Assembly (NCBI GenBank): GCA_041660525.1
Contig: JBAZWD010000008.1
Location: 1 to 64,000, forward strand
DNA from: JABCZS01 sp041660525
GTDB lineage: Bacteria > Pseudomonadota > Gammaproteobacteria > JABCZS01
Length of the DNA stretch: 64,000 bases
Direction: 5' to 3'
Position numbers and translations under genes: made by a program. Below the pieces are notes generated by a model, which saw only the letters and a program-made list of their open reading frames with translations, did not search any database and was not told the DNA's origin. Numbering within the stretch: position 1 is the stretch's first letter; each line of letters starts with the position of its first letter. Positions 26,602-36,107 of the stretch are shown one piece after another.

Positions 26602-27991
26602 TTTTGTGCCGTGTAATCATTAAATAAATCGCTGGGGAAAGCAATAATAATAAACCTAGCACTAAATAAGCTTCATAGTGCCATACACTAGCATAGTCTA
26701 ACTTTTCAGGCGGAACAAAGCCCAATAAGAACACTAAAACGGCAGTTAAAAAGCCAAACCCTGAAATGAGCCACATACCTAAATTTCCACCGGGTACCTT
26801 AAAGGCACGCACACGATCCGGTTGCGTATAACGCAGACGTATCGCGGAGGCAAAAATAAAAATATAAATCAATGCAGCTAATTGCGTGGTCAAAGCGGTC
26901 ATAATCCAAAACGCATGACTCACAGAAGGCATGAGTAAAAACGCATAAGCTAAAATTGAACCAATCACCGCTTGCCAAAATAAAATAGCAATGGGGATAT
27001 TCGCTTGCGTAGTTTTAGTAAAATGCGCTGGCAAATAACCTGATTGTCCCGCAAATAGTAAACCTTTTGCTGGCCCTAAATACCAGGTATTAACTTGTGC
27101 TAATGTTCCGATTAATAGCATCAATGCAATTCCTTCAACAAAATAAGGAATACCGATACGCGTACCTATGGTTTCAAAAATTTGTAAAGTGCCCGCTAAT
27201 AAACTTACATTATCGTGCGGAATTAAGTAAGCAATCGCAAGCGATCCAAAAATAGAAAGTGTCACGATAATACTGGCAGATAATAATAAAGAACGGCCAA
27301 AATCACGTTGCGGATTACGCGCTTCTTGTACGTGATAAGCGGTAATTTCCATACCTGAAAAACCTAAAATAACTCCGGTAAAAAATACAATATTTTGTAA
27401 ATTAAAATCGGGTAATAAAGCGTCCCAAGAAAAACTTATCTCAACGGGATGCCCACTCCACAACCAATGGATCGCCAAAATAATAATTAAAGCACCCGGA
27501 ATAATCGTACCTAATGTAGTCCCAACAGAACTAAACCAAGCTGAAACTTTCATCCCTGCAAAATTCACAAAGGTAATCAGCCAAAAAATAGCCAAGGTCA
27601 CCCAGAAAATAAATGCCTGGCTTTCAACTAATAATGGATTGATGACAAAAGCAAGTGAAGCTGCTGCAAAAGACATAATGGTAGGAAATAAAACAATGCT
27701 CGTCGTCCAAGCCGCCCAAATCCCCGCAAAACCCCAACGATCGCCAAAAGCTTCACTGGCCCAAACATACACGCCACCGTCTTTTTGCCAGCCTGTAGCC
27801 AGCTCAGCGCTCACCAATGCGGAAGGAATTAAAAACAACAATGCGGCCACTGTATAAAAAAATACAGACGACCATCCATACAATCCCATTAATGGCAAAT
27901 TACGTAAACTTACAATCGCAGACACACTTAATAGAGTCAAAGCCAAAACGCCTAGAACCCGTCTAGGGGGATTTTTATGTAATTCTGCCAT
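26549..27991 (-). CDS. APC-family amino acid permease (glutamate/GABA antiporter-like)
   Basis: The protein has 480 residues with about 12 membrane segments. The start (LGVLALTLLSVSAIVSLRNLPLMGLYG) and KDGGVYVWASEAFGDRWGFAGIW match GadC-like APC transporters, which are numerous in Legionellales. Substrate cannot be fixed. It is the first gene of the operon with prpB, prpC, prpD and the CorC-like gene; amino acids such as Ile, Val, Met and Thr give propionyl-CoA, which may explain the link (inference). Confidence 0.85.
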   Translation of the reverse strand: MAELHKNPPRRVLGVLALTLLSVSAIVSLRNLPLMGLYGWSSVFFYTVAALLFLIPSALVSAELATGWQKDGGVYVWASEAFGDRWGFAGIWAAWTTSIVLFPTIMSFAAASLAFVINPLLVESQAFIFWVTLAIFWLITFVNFAGMKVSAWFSSVGTTLGTIIPGALIIILAIHWLWSGHPVEISFSWDALLPDFNLQNIVFFTGVILGFSGMEITAYHVQEARNPQRDFGRSLLLSASIIVTLSIFGSLAIAYLIPHDNVSLLAGTLQIFETIGTRIGIPYFVEGIALMLLIGTLAQVNTWYLGPAKGLLFAGQSGYLPAHFTKTTQANIPIAILFWQAVIGSILAYAFLLMPSVSHAFWIMTALTTQLAALIYIFIFASAIRLRYTQPDRVRAFKVPGGNLGMWLISGFGFLTAVLVFLLGFVPPEKLDYASVWHYEAYLVLGLLLLLSPAIYLMITRHKNVILKNAGKTSSNSGRN

Positions 27992-28092
27992 TGTTTGCGT
28001 AATTCCTAAAAAAAGATTAACGATTTAACATAGTTGCCTAAAGATTGCAATCCCGGCTATGATACTAGGATAACTAAACAAGGTGTTGAACT

Positions 28093-29574
28093 TTGCTGAT
28101 TTCCCTGCTTTCTCTTATTCTATATGCGCTATTTGTCATAGTAATTACGGTGTATGCCTATCAAAAAACACAAAGTTATCAAGACTATATCATAGGTGGG
28201 CGCCGCTTTGGCGGTCTTGTAACCGCTATGGGTGTTGCAGCTACGGATATGAGCGCATGGCTCATGTTGGGTGTTCCGGCCATCTTTTATTTATATGGAT
28301 TAAATCAAATTTGGTTGCCGATAGGTTTATTAATTGGTTCGTTCATTAATTGGCAATGGGTAGCGCCACGCTTACGAATTTATACCCAAGCAGCAAAAAA
28401 CTCATTAACCTTGCCGTCTTTTTTTCAACACCGCTTTTTAGATACTGAGCGCTCAAAGATTCGCATTATTACGGCGATTATTTTTCTGATCTTTTTTACC
28501 TGTTATGCAACGTCTGGATTTGTAGCCGCTGCAAAATTATTTAGTAATGCATTCACACTGGATTATAAAATGGCGCTTTATATTTCTGCGCCTGTGGTTA
28601 TTTTATATACCATGATCGGTGGTTATTTAGCTATTAATTGGATAGATCTGTTTCAAGGCACACTCATGCTGCTCGCTTTAGTTTTATTAGCGATTTTGGC
28701 GAGCGTAGAATTTAATCAAGATTGGAGTTTATTTTCTAATATTCACATGTCCGAGCGTTTAGATCCACTGCATGATATTTCTTGGATAGCATTTGCATCT
28801 GCTATGGCGTGGGGATTTGGTTATTTTGGTCAACCGCATATTTTAGCGCGGTTTATGTCGGCAAGAGGCATTAAAGAAATTCGCGTCGGTAAATATGTTT
28901 GTTTAAGCTGGATGGTTTTAGCTTTTATGGCTACGGCCCTTATCGGTATGATTGGCTATTATTATTTTCCAATAGGCACTTTAGCTTCTGCAGAAACTAT
29001 ATTTCCCATGCTGACGCAAACACTATTTTCACCTTGGTTTTCAGCCTTAGTTTTTGCGGCGATTATTTCTGCCCTTATGAGCACGGTGGCTGCAGTATTA
29101 TTTGCGGCGGCATCAAGCTTAATAGAAGATTGTTATCATCCTTTATTGCGTCCTAAAGCTTCAGGAAAAGAATTAATTTGGATGGGACGTTTTGTAGTTT
29201 TAATCACAGCCACTATTGCTGCACTACTGGCTTTGCAAGGCGAAAACCCCAGTATATTTAAATTAGTAAGCCATGCTTGGGGCGGATTAGGCGCAGCGTT
29301 TGGTCCGGTGATTATCATGTCGCTTTTTTGGTCCAGAACTAACTATTACGGCGCAGTTTGGGGTATGGTATTAGGCGGCAGCGTGACCCTTATTTGGATA
29401 TATTGCCATTACAACTTTTCAGCGCCCCTATTCCAACTCTACGAATTAATTCCTGGTGCAATAGCTGGCTTTATGGGCGTCCTATTAGGAAGCACTTTAA
29501 GCGCCCAACCTTCCATTCTTATTCAACAACAACATAAAAATTTCTTGCTACAGTTGAAATCTGCGAGAGATTAA
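28093..29574 (+). CDS. putP: Sodium/proline symporter (PutP-like, SSS family)
   Basis: The protein has 493 residues and 12-13 membrane segments. It starts with TTG at 28093: an in-frame TGA lies at 28087, AAGGTG sits 7 nt upstream, and the next Met is far inside the first helices. The signature YIIGGRRFGGLVTAMGVAATDMSAWLMLGVP is the PutP sodium and proline site. It is divergent from the amino acid permease/prp operon across 101 bp. Confidence 0.9.
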   Translation: MLISLLSLILYALFVIVITVYAYQKTQSYQDYIIGGRRFGGLVTAMGVAATDMSAWLMLGVPAIFYLYGLNQIWLPIGLLIGSFINWQWVAPRLRIYTQAAKNSLTLPSFFQHRFLDTERSKIRIITAIIFLIFFTCYATSGFVAAAKLFSNAFTLDYKMALYISAPVVILYTMIGGYLAINWIDLFQGTLMLLALVLLAILASVEFNQDWSLFSNIHMSERLDPLHDISWIAFASAMAWGFGYFGQPHILARFMSARGIKEIRVGKYVCLSWMVLAFMATALIGMIGYYYFPIGTLASAETIFPMLTQTLFSPWFSALVFAAIISALMSTVAAVLFAAASSLIEDCYHPLLRPKASGKELIWMGRFVVLITATIAALLALQGENPSIFKLVSHAWGGLGAAFGPVIIMSLFWSRTNYYGAVWGMVLGGSVTLIWIYCHYNFSAPLFQLYELIPGAIAGFMGVLLGSTLSAQPSILIQQQHKNFLLQLKSARD

Positions 29575-29586
29575 CTTAAAGCGTGT

Positions 29587-32424
29587 TTACGTTAGCTTTG
29601 CAACAATTGTTGAACTTGCACTTGAGCTTGAGCTTGAGCTCGCACTGCTACTAGCTGTTTTATAAGCAGGATTAGAAGCTGGGGATTTAGTTGCACTGTT
29701 TGGTAACGCTTTTTGTAATAATTCAGCCAGCGTCTTATCTAATCCTGCTCTTGGTAAATTTTTATCTATCACGTCTTCTATGGTATTGTTCCCAATATTT
29801 TTTAAGCTAAGATCACAGCCTCGTGAAATTAAATATTTGAATATTGCCACTCTATTTTCACACAACTTATCATCAAAAATAATAGAAGCTTTTTCCGTGA
29901 GCTCTTTTCTATCCGTACAGTAATGCGCTAAAGTTTTAGAAGTATTTTCTTCTTGGAAATTTATTATCATACTTAAATCTAAAGATTGTAGTTCGGAAAT
30001 GTTTCCAGATTGCACATATGATTTTGCCACATCAAACTCTGCGCGCAACTGCGCCTTGCATATTTTAATTGCATCCGTTATTTGTGATTCTGTGTCAATG
30101 GCTATTCCAATAAACTCGTGAAAATTCCCAAGACTAAGATCAACTTCGGCTGTATTAAAAATATTATTTTGATGTTCTATTTGATTTCTCAATCCTTTGT
30201 TCGAATGAATATTGGATAATTCTAAAAGAGTAAATAAATCGCTAAAAACATGCTCAACTGCCATTCTTAAGGTAAGATCTGACTGAAATACTTCTTGCAT
30301 ATCGCGTATGTATATAACTTCTCTGCTTGTTGCATTATCTCGAATCAATTTTTGATCATTCTTAATGGCTTTTAATATAGATTCATCAGGAATTAGCATT
30401 TCCTGTAATCTTAAAATAAAACATAGCGCGAGAGATAAATTGTTATCCACCCCTGGATTTTCTAATTTAAGTTTATTATAAAAATCATGGCTTAAATCTT
30501 TTTGTTTTAATAACAAAAGAAATTTACTCATATTATTCAAACGATTCACAGTATTACCTTCAAATTCAACAGACCATTTTTTCTGAGCATCTTTTCCCAA
30601 ATGATTGCGAATTTTCTCTAAAGTAGATTTGGTTATTTTTTTTGATGTCACTTTGCCACAAAGTAAATCAATTTCATGAATTTTATTCTCTAATTTTTGC
30701 GCGCACTCAGCAATATTATCATCCATTCTTTTTTCATGATCAGCGCCAAAAGATTTTCCTCTGTTTTCTAATTGCGCTTTTTTGTCATTTTTATCTTTTT
30801 TAACTTTGTCCAAGTCAGCTTGGCATTTAATAATCGATCCTTGCAAATCCGATATAAGTTCCTGTTCAGCTGCTGGAGTTAATCGAACATTACTATCAAT
30901 ATCTTGTTTTTCCTCTGCATAACATGCTACAACTTTCGCTTTGGCATTCTGATCATTTAGCATTGCTAAATGTTTAGCTTTTACTTCTTTAATTTGTTCT
31001 TTAAAATGTATTAGCTCTGTTTTTAAATCCTTAAATGGCTGTTCAGCATTGCCTTCAATAATACTTAAATATTGCGGTAGTTTGGATGGCGTCTCCACAG
31101 CTTTAGCAATTTGATTGCGTAAGTCAGACAAATCCACCCAAGGTATTGCTGTAAATTGATCTTTTATTGGATTACTTAAGTTTCGTGACATTTGTGCATA
31201 TTTTGAAAATTCCCCTATTCGCTTTAAAATGCCAAGCAAAGCGTGGGATTTCTGTTTAGAAGCGGGTGCATCAGCAATAATACCAGCTTGATCAACAAGC
31301 AATAATAATTCATCCAATGAACGTAAATCTATCAATGGCTCTGTCATATGATATAAAGGTTCAAGCCCTTTTATCCAAGCTGATGCAGGCATTTCTGCAG
31401 TACCTGTACCTTTTTTATACCATTTCTCCTTATTTGCTAACACAGCCTGTAAACCTGCTATAACATGAGGAACAGCTTGAAAAATAAATTCTTGTAAATT
31501 ATTTTGTATTAATTGAGCAGCGGTACTAAAAAAATCGTGTTTTGAATTATTTGCATAAAAAAATAAAGAACGCAATGTTTCTATATTTCGCCAAGGTAAT
31601 AAATGGTAATGATCTTTTATCAAGTCATAAGTTATATTAGTGATGCAAGTTGATAACATTGAAAATGCAGAATTTAATTCATCTTTATGTTTTGCTATAT
31701 CCTCAGGATTTTTACAAAAAGCTTGTAGTGCAATTGAAATATTTAATGCTATATTTAAAAACTCGCTATCGCGATTTTTTTTACCATTAAGCGTATCAAC
31801 AACAGGTTTTCTTAATAAAATACAATAATTAATATTCAGCTCATTAAGATGTCTTTGGAAATCATTACGTGCAGGCATTTTTGATATTTCTACGCCATAT
31901 AATAAATAACTCAAATCATTAGCGGTATAATTTCCTAAAGGCAGCTTATCATAAGGCCTAAATTTAATTTGGTCCGTTGAATTCGGATTCGCGTTTTTAC
32001 TCACCAGTAATTTTATTGTACTCATCCTCCCGCTGCCAGCAGCATAATGTAGTGCACTCATGCCACTACCATCTTTTATATTAACATCAAATCCTTTCTC
32101 TAAAAGAGCCACAATAACTTCGTCATAACCTTTCTCAGCAGCTATATGCAATGCCGTTCTATACTTTTTATCTTGTAGAAAAATATCTGTATCGGGATTT
32201 TTAGTTAAATTAAAATATATTCCTTGGTTAGGGTCAGCGCCAAATTGAAAAAAACCTCTCTCAGATTTTATGACAATATCTTGTTGCCCATCTTTTTCAA
32301 TTACACCTAAGTTTTCAGGCCTTCCCTCATTATGTTTTTTGATTAATTTTAAAGCTTCATGTTTTGAGCCATTTTTTAAATAAGTAATTAGCTGGGATTC
32401 TTTTAGGAGTTCACCTAACTTCAT
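29587..32424 (-). CDS. Large ankyrin-repeat protein with coiled coil and Ser-rich tail
   Basis: The protein has 945 residues. Two clear ankyrin repeats lie at about 85-150 (RTALHIAAEKGYDEVIVALLEKGFDVN, then SALHYAAGSGRMSTIKLLVSKNANPN). A charged coiled-coil region follows at about 460-600. The C-terminus is low complexity, a run of Ser and Ala just before TIVAKLT, encoded by a short hexanucleotide repeat. No signal peptide. Ankyrin repeats, coiled coil and a Ser-rich end are common in type IV effectors of Legionella and Coxiella, so a secreted effector is a fair inference. An AAAGGA ribosome site precedes the ATG. Confidence 0.72.
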   Translation of the reverse strand: MKLGELLKESQLITYLKNGSKHEALKLIKKHNEGRPENLGVIEKDGQQDIVIKSERGFFQFGADPNQGIYFNLTKNPDTDIFLQDKKYRTALHIAAEKGYDEVIVALLEKGFDVNIKDGSGMSALHYAAGSGRMSTIKLLVSKNANPNSTDQIKFRPYDKLPLGNYTANDLSYLLYGVEISKMPARNDFQRHLNELNINYCILLRKPVVDTLNGKKNRDSEFLNIALNISIALQAFCKNPEDIAKHKDELNSAFSMLSTCITNITYDLIKDHYHLLPWRNIETLRSLFFYANNSKHDFFSTAAQLIQNNLQEFIFQAVPHVIAGLQAVLANKEKWYKKGTGTAEMPASAWIKGLEPLYHMTEPLIDLRSLDELLLLVDQAGIIADAPASKQKSHALLGILKRIGEFSKYAQMSRNLSNPIKDQFTAIPWVDLSDLRNQIAKAVETPSKLPQYLSIIEGNAEQPFKDLKTELIHFKEQIKEVKAKHLAMLNDQNAKAKVVACYAEEKQDIDSNVRLTPAAEQELISDLQGSIIKCQADLDKVKKDKNDKKAQLENRGKSFGADHEKRMDDNIAECAQKLENKIHEIDLLCGKVTSKKITKSTLEKIRNHLGKDAQKKWSVEFEGNTVNRLNNMSKFLLLLKQKDLSHDFYNKLKLENPGVDNNLSLALCFILRLQEMLIPDESILKAIKNDQKLIRDNATSREVIYIRDMQEVFQSDLTLRMAVEHVFSDLFTLLELSNIHSNKGLRNQIEHQNNIFNTAEVDLSLGNFHEFIGIAIDTESQITDAIKICKAQLRAEFDVAKSYVQSGNISELQSLDLSMIINFQEENTSKTLAHYCTDRKELTEKASIIFDDKLCENRVAIFKYLISRGCDLSLKNIGNNTIEDVIDKNLPRAGLDKTLAELLQKALPNSATKSPASNPAYKTASSSASSSSSSSASSTIVAKLT
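29614..29640. repeat. Hexanucleotide repeat in the 3' end of the 945-aa gene
   Basis: Consecutive units ACTTGC, ACTTGA, GCTTGA, GCTTGA and GCT form an imperfect 6-bp tandem repeat. Read on the reverse strand it encodes part of the Ser-rich tail (AGC/TCA codons). A 6-bp unit can change copy number without breaking the frame. Confidence 0.75.
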
Positions 32425-32652
32425 TTATTATTTTCCTTTATTTATTTTATTAAAAATCTTTTATAAGTAGCCAGTTTAATCTGTAAAAGAAATAATATGC
32501 AAGCAGACAAGCTTTTTGTTTGCTGCGCAACTAATGCATGTAGGATATTTGCCATATGTCGCGTGCGACAAAACCCATTCTTCACCAATCCAATTGATTA
32601 CAACATGAACCCAGGGTATGATGAGCAGATAACAAACTAAATCGAGGTTCAC

Positions 32653-32922
32653 ATGTGGGTCCCAATCGTCGAAACCATTTTCAGCCTAGGCCTATTCCTA
32701 AACGCAGCTCTGTTTGTCCCACAAATCATTCGCCTTTATCATAAAAAAGATTCAAAAGAACTCTCCCTCTTAACCTTTGCGGGTTTTAACTTTATTCAAT
32801 TTTTCACCATTTTACATGCACATATTCAGCAAGATTATATTCTTATGATTGGATTTATTATGAGTTTTATTGCTTGTGGGATTGTGACGGGGATGATTAT
32901 TTATTATCGGTTGATTGATTAA
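32653..32922 (+). CDS. PQ-loop protein, SemiSWEET-like transporter
   Basis: The protein has 89 residues and three predicted helices (about 5-25, 37-58, 64-86), the size of bacterial SemiSWEETs, which dimerise to move sugars. The PQ motif is in FVPQIIRLYHKKDSKELSL. A GAGGT ribosome site precedes the ATG. One base separates it from the next gene, so it is probably the first gene of a three-gene operon. Substrate unknown. Confidence 0.85.
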   Translation: MWVPIVETIFSLGLFLNAALFVPQIIRLYHKKDSKELSLLTFAGFNFIQFFTILHAHIQQDYILMIGFIMSFIACGIVTGMIIYYRLID

Positions 32923-32923
32923 A

Positions 32924-34207
32924 ATGAATTTTAGCAATCTCGATCTTTTGCATCAGAAATCTGAAAGCATATTAAATGATCGCGCAAGCAAAATAAAACT
33001 TCTTGAATTAAATGAAAAAATTATTTCATTATCAATCGAGGCACTAGAAGCATTTTTTAATAAGAAATTTTATATGTTTGATGCTCAAGTTGGTGAAAAT
33101 CTTTGCCAGATACGAGCATATAAAATCTTACTATTAAGCTTTGATTTGCTTACCAACAAAACTTGTCATATTAAAAAAGATCTTGCCAACCTAAAGATAT
33201 TGAATGAAAAAATTAAATCCATAATTAATAACATTAGCGATTCATCAAAAAATATCACTTCTTATTATGAGATTTTAGATAAAAAAGAACCTTTAATTTC
33301 TTTTTTTAAAAAAAATAATATTTACTCGACTATATCTCACGATACTATTTTTATAATACTATCTTATGTTTTGCATATTTTCAGCTTAAGGAAAGATAAA
33401 ATTCCTGTAGCTATAAATTATGAAAAAATCGGCGACCATTTATTAATATCGAAATGCTCATCTAAAAGAATCATCCATGATTATCAAAAAAAGCTTTCTC
33501 AATTAAGCGCAGAATTTATCATTAACATCTCAAATGAACATCCATCATTAAATGAAATTGATATTATTTTACCATTTTTACAGAAAACCTCAGATGAAGA
33601 TCGCTGCGTTCTTCCCTGTTTTTGCACAACATTTATTATATTACAAGATATGATCAACAAAGAATTACCATTATTAAGCATGGTCGAACGAAAAAACCTT
33701 CATGCAAAAGAAATTGACACAATGGTGTTTTTAACCATAGGAAATAAACACCAAGGTGTTTTCACTGCTAAAAACAAAATTAACATTAACTATCCATGCT
33801 TAGTAACTAGAGGTGAGGTTATATACAATACCTCCAATCAAATTGAAAATTCAACGCAATATTCTCAACGTTTTTTAAATACTGGTGTTTTTGATATTTT
33901 ATTACAAAACACAGCCATGCACCCGCAATATTCTGGCAAAAGATTATTTCCGCTGCGCGATAATCCATATTTAACTTTAACTACAAATAAGATTCAAGCC
34001 ATATCAAATACAGCAAAAAATCAAGAGCTTATTTTAAAAAATTACAGAACCCGAGCTATGGACATAGGTTGTTGTAAAGAAAATCCACAATTATTTCATC
34101 TGAAGCATATTTATTCTAGTATAATATCTACAGAGCTTAATAAAGCTAAAATGTTAAATTATGCAAAAAAATCAAAAAATAAAGAACTTTATGCTATTGA
34201 GAATTAA
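32924..34207 (+). CDS. Unknown 427-aa protein in an operon with a sensor kinase
   Basis: I do not recognise it. It starts at the ATG at 32924, 1 bp after the SemiSWEET stop; a TTG 9 bp earlier is less likely. It is Lys/Asn/Ile-rich, without signal peptide or clear membrane segment. The first half is helical; the second half mixes strands (KININYPCLVTRGEVIYNT, QYSQRFLNTGVFDILLQNTAMH) and a basic, Cys-containing end (RAMDIGCCKENPQ). AT content is higher than in the housekeeping genes. The kinase starts 5 bp downstream, so it may act in the same signalling unit. Confidence 0.6.
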   Translation: MNFSNLDLLHQKSESILNDRASKIKLLELNEKIISLSIEALEAFFNKKFYMFDAQVGENLCQIRAYKILLLSFDLLTNKTCHIKKDLANLKILNEKIKSIINNISDSSKNITSYYEILDKKEPLISFFKKNNIYSTISHDTIFIILSYVLHIFSLRKDKIPVAINYEKIGDHLLISKCSSKRIIHDYQKKLSQLSAEFIINISNEHPSLNEIDIILPFLQKTSDEDRCVLPCFCTTFIILQDMINKELPLLSMVERKNLHAKEIDTMVFLTIGNKHQGVFTAKNKININYPCLVTRGEVIYNTSNQIENSTQYSQRFLNTGVFDILLQNTAMHPQYSGKRLFPLRDNPYLTLTTNKIQAISNTAKNQELILKNYRTRAMDIGCCKENPQLFHLKHIYSSIISTELNKAKMLNYAKKSKNKELYAIEN

Positions 34208-34212
34208 ATGCC

Positions 34213-35748
34213 ATGAATAATCAATACGACAAGAATATAGATAAAATTCAAAAAATCGTTTCACTTATTCCTGGCCATGTTTATTATAAAGATAGAAATG
34301 GCGTTTTTATTTGGTGCAACAAATCACAGCTTGATGACCTTGGCATGGTGACTTTAGAAGAATATATTGGCAAAACTGACTATGACATATTTCCGAAGCA
34401 TCAAGCCGACCTATTAAGAAAAAATGATATAGAAGTCATGGACTCTGGGATTCCTCAATCTTTTGAAGAGCCTTGTTATGATAAAAATCAAGTAGAAATA
34501 GTCTATTTTTCTCAAAAGATTCCATTAAAAAATGATAGTGGAGCAGTAGTAGGACTGCTAGGCATCGCAATCGATATTACAGAAAGAAAGCATAAAGAAC
34601 TAAAATTAGAAAATGAAAAAAAAGAAACTGCAATTGCTTTAGAAAATATTATAAATAATTTACCTGGCCATGTATATTGGAAAGATGCAAGTTTTACTTA
34701 CAGAGGATGTAACAATATTCAGGCCAAAGATGCAGGATATACGAAAGAAGAATTTGTAGGTAAAACAGATTTTGAAATGCCATGGAAAGATGAAGCCCAT
34801 ATTTTAAGAAAGTACGACAAAGTTGTGATGGAAAAAGATCAAATTATCACATCAGAAGAACCTTCTATGCTTGCCAATGGAAAAGAAGCAATTTTTTTAT
34901 CAAAAAAAATGCCACTAAAAGATGCGGAAAATAAAACTATTGGCGTTCTCGGCATCTCCTTCGACATCACCGCAGAAAAAGAAGCAGAAAAATTACGATT
35001 AGAGAAAAAAACACTCGAAGAACGCGAAGCTGTGACTAAATTAATTGCTGCTAGCATGGCGCATGAATTACGCACACCGTTAACTGCTATTGATGCTGGG
35101 CTTGAAGGGATAAATTTGATTTTTCCTAAAATTCTTGAAGGTTATTTAATGGCGAAAAAGGCTGGGGTGAATGTTCCTTTTATTCCACCAATGCAGCTTA
35201 AAGTATTCGAACGCTTAATTGAAAATACAAAGATGGAAACACGAGCTGCTTTTTCTGTGATTGATATGTTGTTGATCACAACGAATACTTCGCAGATTGA
35301 TACTGAAAAATTCAAAGAATGCTCCATAGGTAAAATTGTGGATGAAGCACTCAAACGCTACCCATTGCAAGATGATGATATGAAAGTCATTCACTGGAAA
35401 CGATGCGATTTTACTTTTTGGGGCGATGAGATATTAATGACGCATGTGATTTTTAATTTGCTTAAAAATGCTTTGCATTATTTAAAAGCTGCGAATAAAG
35501 GTGAAATTTTTATTACGTGCGATCAAAATGAAAAATTTAATATTTTACACATTAAAGATACTAGCGCGGGTATGGATCCGGAAGTATTGGCCCATATATT
35601 TGAGCGGTTCTTTTCGCGCACGCGGCATGGATCGGGTGTGGGTTTAGCATTTTGTAAATTAGTGATGGAAAGTTTTGGTGGTGATATTAGCTGTGATTCT
35701 GTCAAAGGCGAATATTCTGATTTTACTCTGATGTTTCCGAAGCGTTAG
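34213..35748 (+). CDS. PAS-PAS sensor histidine kinase (CqsS/LqsS-like kinase core)
   Basis: The protein has 511 residues and no membrane segment. Two PAS domains (about 10-125 and 145-262) are near repeats of each other: LIPGHVYYKDRNGVF and NLPGHVYWKDASFTY, each ending GLLGIAIDIT or GVLGISFDIT. The phosphoacceptor is His284 in MAHELRTPLTA. The ATPase domain has the N-box NLLKNALHYL, DTSAGMDPE and GSGVGLAFCKLVMESFGGDI. The kinase core resembles those of quorum-sensing kinases such as CqsS and Legionella LqsS, but the sensor part differs. No response regulator is adjacent, so it is an orphan kinase. The 3' end overlaps a lipoprotein gene on the other strand by 26 bp. Confidence 0.9.
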   Translation: MNNQYDKNIDKIQKIVSLIPGHVYYKDRNGVFIWCNKSQLDDLGMVTLEEYIGKTDYDIFPKHQADLLRKNDIEVMDSGIPQSFEEPCYDKNQVEIVYFSQKIPLKNDSGAVVGLLGIAIDITERKHKELKLENEKKETAIALENIINNLPGHVYWKDASFTYRGCNNIQAKDAGYTKEEFVGKTDFEMPWKDEAHILRKYDKVVMEKDQIITSEEPSMLANGKEAIFLSKKMPLKDAENKTIGVLGISFDITAEKEAEKLRLEKKTLEEREAVTKLIAASMAHELRTPLTAIDAGLEGINLIFPKILEGYLMAKKAGVNVPFIPPMQLKVFERLIENTKMETRAAFSVIDMLLITTNTSQIDTEKFKECSIGKIVDEALKRYPLQDDDMKVIHWKRCDFTFWGDEILMTHVIFNLLKNALHYLKAANKGEIFITCDQNEKFNILHIKDTSAGMDPEVLAHIFERFFSRTRHGSGVGLAFCKLVMESFGGDISCDSVKGEYSDFTLMFPKR

Positions 35749-35905
35749 AAGACTCCCCCATTAACGCACCCACCGGTGCACCGCCCACACTTGCGGTTGT
35801 GGTATCGCTTAATGCATTGCCTAGAACGCCTGTTTCTTGATCAGGTGAAGACGCACAAGCCATTAGATAGAATGAAAATAATAACGTGATTATTATTTTA
35901 TGCAT
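35723..35905 (-). CDS. Small lipoprotein (60 aa)
   Basis: A lipobox LMAC (about 14-17) follows a hydrophobic start, giving a mature peptide of 44 residues rich in Ala, Gly, Ser and Thr (TASVGGAPVGALMG). It overlaps the other small lipoprotein gene by 1 bp (TAATG), which supports that both are real. Function unknown; no family recognised. Confidence 0.65.
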   Translation of the reverse strand: MHKIIITLLFSFYLMACASSPDQETGVLGNALSDTTTASVGGAPVGALMGESSNASETSE

Positions 35906-36093
35906 TAATTACCGCCACCGCCGGTCATGGATGAAGTCGGCGCGCCTTCTTCTGTAGATTCACCATTACCACCCAAAGGATTATCTGGGCCGCTTGTGAC
36001 TGTGTACATTTGTTCTTGGCTAATAGGTGCGTCGGAGCAGCCCATAATAACCGTTAAAAACAATAATGTAATGGATAATAATATTAATTTCAT
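35905..36093 (-). CDS. Small lipoprotein (62 aa)
   Basis: The lipobox VIMGC (about 15-19) closes a hydrophobic signal. The mature peptide is short and flexible, ending in Gly-rich sequence (SSMTGGGGN). It is upstream of and coupled to the 60-aa lipoprotein. Its own promoter (TATACT, 6 nt before the ATG) overlaps the intergenic gap after htpX. Function unknown. Confidence 0.68.
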   Translation of the reverse strand: MKLILLSITLLFLTVIMGCSDAPISQEQMYTVTSGPDNPLGGNGESTEEGAPTSSMTGGGGN

Positions 36094-36099
36094 CCTATA

Positions 36100-36105
36100 A
36101 GTATA
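36100..36105 (-). promoter_or_regulatory. -10 box (TATACT) of the small-lipoprotein pair, predicted leaderless
   Basis: On the reverse strand TATACT is followed by TATAGG and the ATG at 36093. The AGG is too close to the ATG to act as a ribosome site. Confidence 0.45.
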
Positions 36106-36107
36106 GC

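Noticed and set aside
28083..28349. Alternative 88-codon frame at the start of putP
   Set aside because: It overlaps the PutP frame, which matches the family along its whole length from the TTG at 28093.
32557..32570. Palindrome TGTCGC-GT-GCGACA upstream of the SemiSWEET gene
   Set aside because: Arms of 6 bp with a 2-nt centre occur by chance at this scale, and it is about 80 bp from the start codon without a promoter nearby.
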